Origin: Bacteroidetes bacterium GWF2_38_335
Lineage (GTDB): Bacteria; Bacteroidota; Bacteroidia; Bacteroidales; GWF2-38-335
Length of the DNA: 64,000 nt
Direction: 5' to 3'
Assembly: GCA_001769535.1 (NCBI GenBank)
Contig: MEOH01000020.1
Location: 1 to 64,000 of the forward strand
Shown piece after piece: positions 1 to 7,035 of the stretch (its first letter is position 1; each line of letters starts with the position of its first letter). A program made the translations under genes and the position numbers. The notes below the pieces were generated by a model that saw nothing but the letters and a program-made list of their open reading frames with translations, was not told the DNA's origin and searched no databases.

Positions 1-97
1 GAACATTTGATTGTGTACCAAGAGCCGTATGAATCGAGAGGTTCAAGTACGGTTCTGTGAGAGGTTTAGGGGTGAAACTCCCCTTTACCTACTCGAC
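1..97 (+). mobile_element. 3' end of a group II intron (domains V and VI)
   Basis: Positions 22-55 form a 34-nt domain V hairpin: GAGCCGTAT pairs with GTACGGTTC across an inner stem and loop, the size and sequence typical of bacterial group II introns. Positions 61-93 form a domain VI-like hairpin (AGGT...GGGG against CCCC...ACCT) with a candidate branch-point A near 87. The intron therefore ends close to 97, with an uncertainty of a few bases. The reverse transcriptase gene and the 5' part must lie before the window. The intron sits about 100 bases beyond the 3' end of the split ardC gene. Homing-type introns of this kind are common in conjugative elements of Bacteroidota. Confidence 0.85.
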
Positions 98-200
98 TGC
101 GTCGGCGCGGGGTACGGGTGTACGCGATACCGGCGCAGGCCGGCATCAAAACGCAGTTTTGCTGCGCCGTGTATTTTTCTTCCCGCAATGCCGGAAAGAA

Positions 201-408
201 TCAGAAAGCTGGTTCTTCAATCACCTCAAACTGCAAAATCCAATCAGATGCCTGTTGTGCCTGTGAGGCGGCTTGAATAACGAATTTCTTATCGTTTTTC
301 ATCACAGAAAGCCAATTGTCGATATAATCCACATTGTCAGTTATTCGGCTGTTATATCCAAGATAGGCAAGGATAAAGGCGGATGTTATCTCGGCAATAA
401 GTTCTTCT
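201..408 (-). pseudogene. ardC: ardC 3' fragment, cut off by the RIT element
   Basis: Read on the minus strand from 407, this encodes 68 residues starting EELIAEI and ending in a TGA at 201-203. It has the features of the C-terminus of ArdC-type antirestriction/zincin proteins (EEL.AE helix, NWL..MKNDKKF, QAASQAQQASDWIL). It continues the ardC 5' fragment at 4250-4981: FGSKEYA-F at that break joins EELIAEI here. The Glu-containing helix, which supplies the third zinc ligand in gluzincin-like enzymes, is thus separated from the HEIGH motif. No start codon or promoter is seen, so this piece should be silent unless the RIT element excises. Confidence 0.85.
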
Positions 409-435
409 ACATTATCCTGAAGTTAGGATAATGTA
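408..435. repeat. 28-bp terminal palindrome at the left end of the RIT element
   Basis: TACATTATCCT is followed after GAAGTT by its exact reverse complement. The half-site CATTATCCT is the same nonamer that starts the right end of the element when read inward (4241-4249). The left end thus has an extra half-site outside the main inverted repeat at 437-459. It may be a recombinase binding site or a coupling sequence brought in at insertion. Confidence 0.75.
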
Positions 436-436
436 G

Positions 437-459
437 ATTATCCTAACTAAAATATTATC
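437..459 (+). repeat. RIT left inverted repeat
   Basis: This 23-bp sequence, from ATTATCC to ATTATC, is the exact reverse complement of 4226-4248. A further partial copy, GTTGTGATAATATTTTA, lies at 510-526 and recurs in direct orientation at 4221-4237 beside the right repeat. Such arrays of half-sites are expected where several tyrosine recombinase monomers bind. Confidence 0.85.
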
Positions 460-569
460 CTGACATTATTTCATAACTGTCTAATCAATAGGAATATATA
501 TTTGATATAGTTGTGATAATATTTTAATAAAATCTGTCTATTATTACTAAACACTAACAGTAATAATTT

Positions 570-1811
570 ATGGATATCAAAAAATTAAAGAAAACGCATC
601 CACAGCTTTTAGAATACATGAAAGTGAAGGGATATGGCAGGGTGGCCATCGGCGGTGTAAATATCATGCTCAGACGGTTGTTTGATCGTGAAGGTAAGTA
701 CAAGTCTTACAATGATTTCTACAAGAGATTTATTTCCAAGGAAGGCCTTGAAGGAAACACTAAAAGGCTTTGTTATTATCGCACATCAGTGCGTACTATT
801 CAAGGATTTGATGAGTTCGATCATTTTCCAAATAGGCTTAAATTCGCTCCGGTTCTGTACCAAGGAAGCAGTTATGATCACTTGAATTCTACATTCAAAA
901 ACATCGTTGACCATTTCAAGCAGAAAGCTGCAAAAAATGCTAAAAGTGAAAAATCAATAAGGGTAGAATCGAATATAGCATCCACTTTCTTATTTCATAT
1001 GCAGCAAAATGGGGCAGATGATTTATTTGGCATCACAGAATCCATGGTGCTTTCCTTTTTCTATGATGGTTACAAGCAGCTAAGATGCTGCTCCTATAGG
1101 ACTAAAATCAAAACCGTTTTAAAATCGACCATAGGAACTGATTACTATGTCGAATGTACACGTATCATGAATGACATTCCTCCTTTAAGAAACGGTAGAA
1201 AGAATTTTGCTACCCTTAAAGAAGATGAGATTCGTATCATTAAAGAGAATTTACAAGATGGTATGCGAAATGATTTGTCTTTGCGAGATATAGCTATTGT
1301 GTCAATGCTTATGCATACTGCAATAAGAGGAACTGACATAGCTCAAATGCAGATTGAAAATATTGATTGGAAAAAAGACCTAATTATTCTTACCCAATCC
1401 AAAACACAACAACATATGGTTTTGCCGCTTAGGGCTGTTGTTGGCAACCCTTTGGTAGACTACCTCATAAATGAACGCCCGAGTAATTTGGACATAAAGA
1501 ACATTTTCGCTAATGCCAACTGTCCGGAAAATCCAATAGAGTCAAGTACTATAGGAGGTATCGTCAGACGTTTTTTTGAAAAAATAGGGATAAGGTGCGG
1601 TGAAAAAGAAAATGGCATCCGATTGTTCCGGCGCTACTTGGCTTCTAAAATTCTCGAAAACGGCGTTCAACCCAGAGTTATAAGTGATATTCTTGGTCAT
1701 CTATCACCAGAATCTTTAAATCCATATATTGACACTGACATCAAGCATCTGCGTGAATGTGGGTTAAGTATTGAGAAGTATCCAGTTGGGAAGGAGGTAT
1801 TCGAGGTATGA
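570..1811 (+). CDS. RIT element tyrosine recombinase A
   Basis: A 413-residue tyrosine site-specific recombinase, the first gene of the trio. The N-terminal half is a helical core-binding region. The C-terminal catalytic domain shows the first Arg in TAIRGTD (near residue 253), a beta-hairpin Lys in TQSKTQQ, the box-II region IRLFRRYLA (near 349), ILGH (near 374) and the Tyr nucleophile in NPYID (near 384). In box II the usual HxxR reads RxxR, so the first His is missing. The start ATG at 570 follows an AT-rich leader just inside the left terminal repeats. The stop overlaps the next gene by ATGA, implying translational coupling. The three proteins probably act together in excision and insertion; the role of each is not known from the sequence. 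Confidence 0.88.
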   Translation: MDIKKLKKTHPQLLEYMKVKGYGRVAIGGVNIMLRRLFDREGKYKSYNDFYKRFISKEGLEGNTKRLCYYRTSVRTIQGFDEFDHFPNRLKFAPVLYQGSSYDHLNSTFKNIVDHFKQKAAKNAKSEKSIRVESNIASTFLFHMQQNGADDLFGITESMVLSFFYDGYKQLRCCSYRTKIKTVLKSTIGTDYYVECTRIMNDIPPLRNGRKNFATLKEDEIRIIKENLQDGMRNDLSLRDIAIVSMLMHTAIRGTDIAQMQIENIDWKKDLIILTQSKTQQHMVLPLRAVVGNPLVDYLINERPSNLDIKNIFANANCPENPIESSTIGGIVRRFFEKIGIRCGEKENGIRLFRRYLASKILENGVQPRVISDILGHLSPESLNPYIDTDIKHLRECGLSIEKYPVGKEVFEV

Positions 1812-3112
1812 AAACGATTGAAGAACTGGCCAAAATCTATTTGGATTACCATAAATCAAAAGGAAAGATATTAAATCCTAAGAGTTTCTTGAATTTAACA
1901 ACGTTTACTCGTTTCTGCGTGAATAAAAAAAATGTTCAGTATATATCGCAAGAACTGGTATATGATTGGTGCAAAAAACGCCAGAGAGAGACTGAACTAT
2001 CACACAACAGCCGAGCTGGCAGTATCCGACAATTTCTCAGATACACTAATAGCTGCGGATACACGTCCTTAGTCCAACCGCCACTAATCAAGATATCAAG
2101 GCCAAAGAAAGTTGTCTCAGAAACGGAGCTTCCTTTAGTTAAGACTTTCATATCAGAGATGATGGACAAATACATCTTTTACCTGAAAGCATCCAATCAT
2201 CTGTCAAGGTTTACACATAAGACTCTCATACGTTTTAATAAACACTGTGCATCGATTGACCTTGATATAAGGGTGCTCACAGATGATATTGTCAGTGGGT
2301 GGTTTGATAAAAGACCCGATGAAAAATGCAAATCACGGAATACACGGATACTCCCAGTGCGTAATTTATTGAAATATACTAACAAACACGGGTGGACAAA
2401 TGTGTTGATACCGGAAAACTTGCCTGCTGAGAAATCCAGATATAAACCCCATGCGTTCAATGAGGATGAATTAAGTGCATTTTTTCATTCTACTGTCACA
2501 ATTAAACTTATTGAGTGGGAAAACGAGATGAGATTTAAACTTAGGAAAATGCAAATACCCGTATACTTCCGATTGCTTTACAGTACTGGTTTGCGTACAA
2601 ACGAAGCTCGTATGCTCAGATGCAAAGATGTTGATCTTCAAAATGGCGTAATCAATATAGCTCATTCTAAAGGTATTGATCAACACAGAGTGGCGTTGCA
2701 TCCAACAATGTGGAACTTGTTGAAGCAATATAATGATGCTATGGAACGACTTATGCCCGACAGGAAAATATTTTTCCCCAACAAAAATGGCGGCTACTAT
2801 GGAATTGCGTGGCAGTCAAATAATTTTAGAAAAATCTGGAAAATCATATCCAGTGAACCTGCACGAGCTTATGACCTCCGTAGCCTTTACGCTGTGGCCA
2901 ACATCAATAGTTGGGATTATGACGGTACGGAGTGGTTTGACAAGTTGCTCTTTCTCAGCCACTCAATGGGGCATCGACAAATCGAAAGCACCTGTTATTA
3001 CTATCAACTTGTTCCTTTGTTCTTTAAGCAATTAGAAGAACTGACCGGGCAAGATCTTCACAACCTATTACCTGATCTTACAAACTTTTTTGAATATGAA
3101 GAAACAGACTGA
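1808..3112 (+). CDS. RIT element tyrosine recombinase B
   Basis: A 434-residue recombinase, second of the trio, starting within the stop codon of recombinase A. It has two SAM-like N-terminal segments (about 1-85 and 110-215) that look like an internal duplication: both contain an FTRF/FTHKTLIRF-like helix and a WCKKR/WFDKRP helix followed by SRNTR-like residues. The catalytic domain has STGLRTNEAR (Arg), HSKGIDQHR (Lys), YDLRSLYA (box II with Tyr in place of His), MGHRQIE and TCYYYQL, where the Tyr nucleophile should lie. Arg, Lys, the GH His and Tyr are kept, so catalysis is plausible but the site is non-canonical. It ends overlapping recombinase C by 17 nt. Confidence 0.87.
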   Translation: MKTIEELAKIYLDYHKSKGKILNPKSFLNLTTFTRFCVNKKNVQYISQELVYDWCKKRQRETELSHNSRAGSIRQFLRYTNSCGYTSLVQPPLIKISRPKKVVSETELPLVKTFISEMMDKYIFYLKASNHLSRFTHKTLIRFNKHCASIDLDIRVLTDDIVSGWFDKRPDEKCKSRNTRILPVRNLLKYTNKHGWTNVLIPENLPAEKSRYKPHAFNEDELSAFFHSTVTIKLIEWENEMRFKLRKMQIPVYFRLLYSTGLRTNEARMLRCKDVDLQNGVINIAHSKGIDQHRVALHPTMWNLLKQYNDAMERLMPDRKIFFPNKNGGYYGIAWQSNNFRKIWKIISSEPARAYDLRSLYAVANINSWDYDGTEWFDKLLFLSHSMGHRQIESTCYYYQLVPLFFKQLEELTGQDLHNLLPDLTNFFEYEETD

Positions 3113-4145
3113 ATCTTTAGTCATTGCAAAGGCAATGCGTGAGTGGGAGAAAATATATCTTTCCGAAATAAGGGCTTTTAGTCCCCATACTCTGAGGGCA
3201 TACCATGAAGCCATTACCCTATATATCATCTTCTTGAATGATGTCAAGTCAACCGATTGCGAAAATCTCTCAGGCGATAGCTTTTCGATAGTTAATATCC
3301 AAGAATGGATGTTGTGGTTAAAAAATGAAAGAGGTTGTTCTAACTCCACTTGTAATCAACGACTGACTTGCTTGAAGAATTTTCTTAAGTTTTTGAGCAA
3401 AAAAGATATCCGCTTTGTCCAAATAGAAATGGAAGCCAAAGAAGTTAAGCAAATGCGATATATCAGACCAGCACAGGTGGAAATAACACAAGAGTCCATT
3501 AAGACTCTTTTTAATGTCATCGACCTCAAAAACAAAATCGGAAAGCGTGATTTTACGTTATTCTATCTTATTTATAGTATTGGAGCTCGTATTGATGAGG
3601 TGTTATCGTTAAAAATGTCAGACATATATTTAAATGAGCCTAATGATAGAAACTATATCGCTGTCTTAGGCAAGAGATCTAAAAGAAGATCACCACCAAT
3701 ACTTAAAGATGTAGTTAAAGTTCTAAAAGGCTACATCGAGATGTTCCATGGCAAAAATCCTAATCTCGGTGACCTTTTGTTCTTCATTCATTATGACGGA
3801 AGAAAAAAGAAACTCACTCAAGAGGCGGTAAACAAGCGTCTAAAAATATATGCACAGAAAGCAAACAGTATTAATCCCCAAGTGCCTGATAATCTACACT
3901 GCCATCAGCTACGCCATGCACGAGCCAGTCATTGGCTAGAGCAACATCTCAACATCGTAGCCATCCAAAGACTGATGGGGCATTCTGACATAAACACGAC
4001 CATGCGCTATATTTTTGTCTCTACGGAGCAAAAGAATCAAGCCTTGGCAACGCTTGAGGATGATGTTATAAAAGCCACCGGCAAAAAGTGGAAAAATATC
4101 CGCAAGAAGAAAGACCTACTGGAATATCTTGGTCTTAAGGAATAA
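3096..4145 (+). CDS. RIT element tyrosine recombinase C (canonical active site)
   Basis: A 349-residue XerC/D-like recombinase and the third gene of the trio. The first ATG is at 3096; a TTG two codons earlier (3090) is possible. The N-terminal core-binding domain (about 10-105) begins with the typical SPHTLRAY motif. The catalytic domain carries the full set R-K-HxxR-H-Y: GARIDEV, GKRSKRR, CHQLRHARA, LMGHSDI and MRYIF. It is the only member of the trio with a complete textbook active site, so it may do most of the strand cleavage while A and B position the ends. The stop is 80 nt before the right-end repeat array. Confidence 0.9.
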   Translation: MKKQTESLVIAKAMREWEKIYLSEIRAFSPHTLRAYHEAITLYIIFLNDVKSTDCENLSGDSFSIVNIQEWMLWLKNERGCSNSTCNQRLTCLKNFLKFLSKKDIRFVQIEMEAKEVKQMRYIRPAQVEITQESIKTLFNVIDLKNKIGKRDFTLFYLIYSIGARIDEVLSLKMSDIYLNEPNDRNYIAVLGKRSKRRSPPILKDVVKVLKGYIEMFHGKNPNLGDLLFFIHYDGRKKKLTQEAVNKRLKIYAQKANSINPQVPDNLHCHQLRHARASHWLEQHLNIVAIQRLMGHSDINTTMRYIFVSTEQKNQALATLEDDVIKATGKKWKNIRKKKDLLEYLGLKE

Positions 4146-4198
4146 TTGAATTTTTTGAAGAAATATTATCCTAACCTTTAGTGGTGTTAAACGCTGAG

Positions 4199-4248
4199 AA
4201 CTAAAATATTATCGCCAAATGTTGTGATAATATTTTAGTTAGGATAAT
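4199..4248 (-). repeat. RIT right end: inverted repeat with nested hairpin
   Basis: Positions 4226-4248 are the right inverted repeat (exact partner of 437-459). Inside it, AACTAAAATATTATC (4199-4213) is an exact 15-bp inverted copy of 4226-4240 across a 12-nt spacer. Another half-site, ATATTATCCTAAC, lies at 4163-4175. The right end therefore has two inverted sites plus one spare half-site. Confidence 0.85.
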
Positions 4249-4249
4249 G

Positions 4250-4981
4250 AAAAGCGTATTCTTTTGAACCAAATTTGTTGTTAAGCGGTCGGTTTAGGCG
4301 GCTCGGGTGTCCAACTGCATGTCCAATCTCATGGAACAAAACTGAGTAATACGCATCAGCAGAAACAAACTGCTTTGTCAATGGCATGTAGATTTTATCT
4401 TCACTGGGTTTATAAAAAGCATCATCACGGGCAGCGTGTTCAATGTTAATTCCCATAAACGAAAGAATTGTTTCGGCTTTTTCGTCGCGCTCGATTTCCG
4501 AAAGGTTTTCGAGATCGTTTATTTTGTAGTATTCTTCTGGCAGTCCTTCAACACAATCAACATTAAAAACAGAGTAGTTTTTCAGATAACCGACTTTTTT
4601 GATGTTAAGGTTTTCAATGCTCTGTTTTTGCTGCAAAAGGTCTTCAACAAAACGGGTGATGTTTTTGCCTGTTTTCTCATCAAGGTACAAAACGGATTTA
4701 TACACTACCATAGCGGCTTTGCTGCCTTTTTTTATTCGGGCGTTGTATTTTTCAAGTTGCTTGAAAGTCAGCCATCGGTTGTACTTGTATTCCTTTTTGC
4801 GTTTGATATAGTTCAAAAGCAATTGGTTGATGCCGTTGTAAACATGGTCAGTCACCACATTTTTTGCAAAAGTATCACCGGTCAGGGAGTACCAGGATTG
4901 TGAGAAATTACTCTCTTTGTGTTCCTCCAACATTTCTATGATGGTGGCGGTTATTCGTTCGTAAATGTCATTTGTATTCAT
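4250..4981 (-). pseudogene. ardC: ardC 5' fragment (ArdC-type antirestriction/metallopeptidase), interrupted
   Basis: The reading frame starts at ATG 4981 and encodes about 243 authentic residues before running into the RIT repeat, where it gains a short foreign tail (HYPN) and stops at 4235. Residues 1-120 are the ssDNA-binding N-terminal domain of ArdC-like proteins (NRWLTFKQ, KKGSKAAMVVY). Residues 195-243 begin the metallopeptidase domain with HEIGH (217-221), GHPSRLNR and FGSKEYA. The rest of the domain is at 201-408. ArdC proteins are carried by conjugative elements and protect incoming DNA from restriction. The intact protein would be about 312 residues, a normal length. The start overlaps the upstream 55-residue gene by ATGA. 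Confidence 0.88.
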
Positions 4982-5145
4982 GATTTTGAGGTATTAATGA
5001 GTACTAAGTCAAATTTTTCAATAAAGGTTTTGAGGTTTGGATTTTTGGCAATTAAAATTTCAATTGCTTTGCTGTCATCCATGGGATTGGATTTGTCCGG
5101 CATGGGCTCCGGATTTTCTTTTGATATGGTTTTGATTTCATTCAT
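4978..5145 (-). CDS. Small protein upstream of ardC (55 aa)
   Basis: ATG at 5145 to TGA at 4978-4980 encodes 55 residues. The N-terminus is Pro/Asp-rich and the C-terminus is an amphipathic helix (AIEILIAKNPNLKTFIEKF) ending in a hydrophobic strand. The stop overlaps the ardC start (ATGA), so the two are probably translationally coupled. Short proteins of this kind with an NP.L..LI..F helix occur in front of ardC in Bacteroidota mobile elements. The function is unknown. The codon pattern, the overlap and the absence of any other frame here support it as real. Confidence 0.6.
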   Translation of the reverse strand: MNEIKTISKENPEPMPDKSNPMDDSKAIEILIAKNPNLKTFIEKFDLVLINTSKS

Positions 5146-5151
5146 GATAAA

Positions 5152-5190
5152 AGAAAAAAGGGTATCCCGAAGAGGATCAGGATACCCGAG
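5152..5190 (-). terminator. Intrinsic terminator after the 154-aa gene
   Basis: On the minus strand GGGTATCC (5187-5180) pairs with GGATACCC (5167-5160), followed by TTTTTTC. It lies 4 bases past the stop of the 154-residue gene and before the 55-residue gene, so the two may be separate transcripts or linked by partial read-through. Confidence 0.75.
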
Positions 5191-5193
5191 GGT

Positions 5194-5658
5194 TTAAAAT
5201 TCGATTTGTTTTTCAATCTCGCTGATTTTTGATACCAGAGTGTTGTTTATGGTTTCAACCACTTTTGTAAATACTTCAGAATTTGAAGTCTTGAAGGTGT
5301 TTCCGTTCTCGTCGGTCAGCACGATATTTTCGCTAAACTGATTAGCACCCACGACAAAAGATGTTAGTTTTTTGCGGCTTGCCTCAAGTTTTTCCCTTTT
5401 CTCGATCAGGGTTTTGAGGGTTTCAACCTTCTCGATTTTTTGGTCAAGAGTCAGAGTCGGAGCAATAACCGGAGCAACCACCGGAGGATTTTCCACCACT
5501 GGAGAAACAGGGTTTTTCACTTCGGGTTTTTCCTCCCCGTTAATTTTCACGTTTTCGGGCAGAGTGCCTTTAATCATGGCTACGCTGTTTTTTGATTTAA
5601 TTTCAATTACATCACTTTGTGATGCTTTTCCGTTGGTTTTCTTTGTTAAAGTTTCCAT
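5194..5658 (-). CDS. Hypothetical protein of the mobile element (154 aa)
   Basis: A soluble protein without signal peptide or membrane segment. Residues 1-45 are polar and low in complexity, 46-68 form a Pro/Val-rich linker (PVVENPPVVAPVIAPT), 70-100 predict a coiled-coil helix (KIEKVETLKTLIEKREKLEA), and the C-terminus ends in another amphipathic helix (VSKISEIEKQIEF). I do not recognise a domain of known function. It is encoded just upstream of the ardC pair in the same direction, which suggests an accessory role in the same conjugative element. A strong terminator follows directly. Confidence 0.65.
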   Translation of the reverse strand: METLTKKTNGKASQSDVIEIKSKNSVAMIKGTLPENVKINGEEKPEVKNPVSPVVENPPVVAPVIAPTLTLDQKIEKVETLKTLIEKREKLEASRKKLTSFVVGANQFSENIVLTDENGNTFKTSNSEVFTKVVETINNTLVSKISEIEKQIEF

Positions 5659-6168
5659 TGTGATAAAATTTATAGATTAATAATTAATTGATTTTTTGAC
5701 TGTTGCGAAAAAACCGCATATATGCAGATAAAAGATTTGGAGAGGAGTTCAAGACCTTTTAATCCGCTAATTTTCTGTTTTCTGCACATAACTGTATGTT
5801 TTTTAAAATTTTCCATATTGCATCTTAATTAGTTTATCGAGTATGTTCTGCCGGAAAAAGGAAAGCCGATGAATGACAGCCATCAACAGGGATAGTTCTT
5901 GGCGTCCTGGAGGGAAAGAAATAAATGATATTCGATGAAATAGAATTGATAAACCCGAACGGGACGCATAGAAATATCCATTTATCTTCTGTTGTGGAGG
6001 GCATTTCGGTTTTCCATCTTTGCAGATACATACCGATGCTAATTAAGTCGCATGGAATGGAATTTTAAAAAGGATGATGGTGCAGGAAACTTTAGGGATG
6101 GCGGAGGGGGAGGTGGAGAAATAAACTTAATCCTTTGATAGAATAATCTTTGATTTGTTGTTTACTTA
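5659..6168. other. Gene-poor spacer inside the mobile element
   Basis: No convincing gene or RNA is seen. A 28-codon plus-strand frame at 6052-6138 (MEWNFKKDD... with a run of six Gly) is too short and isolated to call. Longer frames here have no family features. The stretch may be remains of older insertions. Confidence 0.5.
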
Positions 6169-6783
6169 TTAATAATGAAACGAAACTCCAAGATTATATC
6201 CATCATCCCAGTGATTATATAAAACTTTATAGCCAGCAAAAATTGATAATCCATTAGTATTGTGCTTATATTCATAATTCAATTTTTTTGATCTCCAAAA
6301 ATAATCTAGCGAAAAACTTAAGCTCCCAGATGATTTTAAATATTTAAATTCCCCATTGGTGTGGCGAAATGATGTTAAATGAATAGGTTTAATATTACCA
6401 GAAATTGCTATATGTTTTGTTATTTTATGACGAAACGAATAGGAGTCCAGGGTAGAAGCTACTAGTATACCGGAGAATGTAATACCATCTTCGGCAAATA
6501 GCATTATTATCATTAATGGTGCCCCTAATAGAAGGGGAGGTGAAAAACTAAAATATCCTTTACCAAATTCAAGAGATCCATTAAATGAATGAAAACCATC
6601 ACCAGTTAGGGCAAATGTGCTAACCTGAAGAATATTTTCTGTTTTAATATTTTCATGAGTAAGGCGTGTATAGCTGAATGAATAATTAGGGTCATAACTA
6701 TCTTCCAGATTTAATTGTGCTTTTAAATTATCAACAGCGATTAAAGAAATTATGACGAGCAAAAAAATACTTAACTTTTTCAT
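6169..6783 (-). CDS. Hypothetical secreted/outer-membrane protein (204 aa)
   Basis: The N-terminus (MKKLSIFLLVIISLIAVDNLKAQ) is a clear Sec signal peptide, with cleavage expected after KAQ, a common site in Bacteroidota. The rest is rich in aromatic and alternating polar residues (YSFSYTR, GSLSFSLDYFW, LNYEYKHNTNGLSIFAGY) and ends in an aromatic residue (SFHY), suggesting a small beta-barrel or another exported beta protein. A hydrophobic stretch near 85-100 (LLLGAPLMIIMLF) might span the inner membrane instead. I do not recognise the family. It lies between the integrase and the ardC region and is probably cargo of the integrative element. Confidence 0.65.
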   Translation of the reverse strand: MKKLSIFLLVIISLIAVDNLKAQLNLEDSYDPNYSFSYTRLTHENIKTENILQVSTFALTGDGFHSFNGSLEFGKGYFSFSPPLLLGAPLMIIMLFAEDGITFSGILVASTLDSYSFRHKITKHIAISGNIKPIHLTSFRHTNGEFKYLKSSGSLSFSLDYFWRSKKLNYEYKHNTNGLSIFAGYKVLYNHWDDGYNLGVSFHY

Positions 6784-7004
6784 GGCGTTTTAGTTTAATG
6801 TTTAGATCAAAATTACTGTATAAAGAAGGCGAAAGGAAACGGGTAATCGCGGTCAAATTGCCTGTAATTGGGTTAATTACAAATCAAAGAGTGTTAACAA
6901 GCATGAGCTACGGTAATTCGCAAATATTTTATTTAAACAGTGTTGCGGTTGCGATTTTCGCAAATAGTATTTTGGCGATTATTGTTTTGATCTATACAAA
7001 AAGA

Positions 7005-7032
7005 AAAAAAAAGGGACCAAAAGTCCCTTTCA
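7005..7032 (-). terminator. Terminator after the integrase gene
   Basis: AAAGGGAC (7010-7017) and GTCCCTTT (7023-7030) form an 8-bp stem with a 5-nt loop, followed on the minus strand by a run of eight or more T. It lies just past the integrase stop at 7036-7038. Confidence 0.8.
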
Positions 7033-7035
7033 TTT

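Larger units (their letters stand above)
408..4249 (+). mobile_element. RIT (recombinase-in-trio) transposon inserted in ardC
   Basis: Three tyrosine recombinase genes on one strand, overlapping end to end (4 nt, then 17 nt), fill the element and nothing else is carried. The ends carry perfect 23-bp inverted copies at 437-459 and 4226-4248, beginning ATTATCCTAAC. The boundaries are fixed by the host gene: ardC stops matching its family at 4250 and resumes at 407, giving an element of about 3842 bp. No target duplication is visible. This organisation matches the RIT family, known from several phyla, in which three different tyrosine recombinases occur as a trio between inverted repeats. The assignment is from gene order and motifs, without a database comparison. 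Confidence 0.88.

Noticed and set aside
4436-4903. Plus-strand 155-codon frame opposite ardC
   Set aside because: It mirrors the ardC coding sequence; the minus-strand frame has the clear ArdC domain and HEIGH motif.
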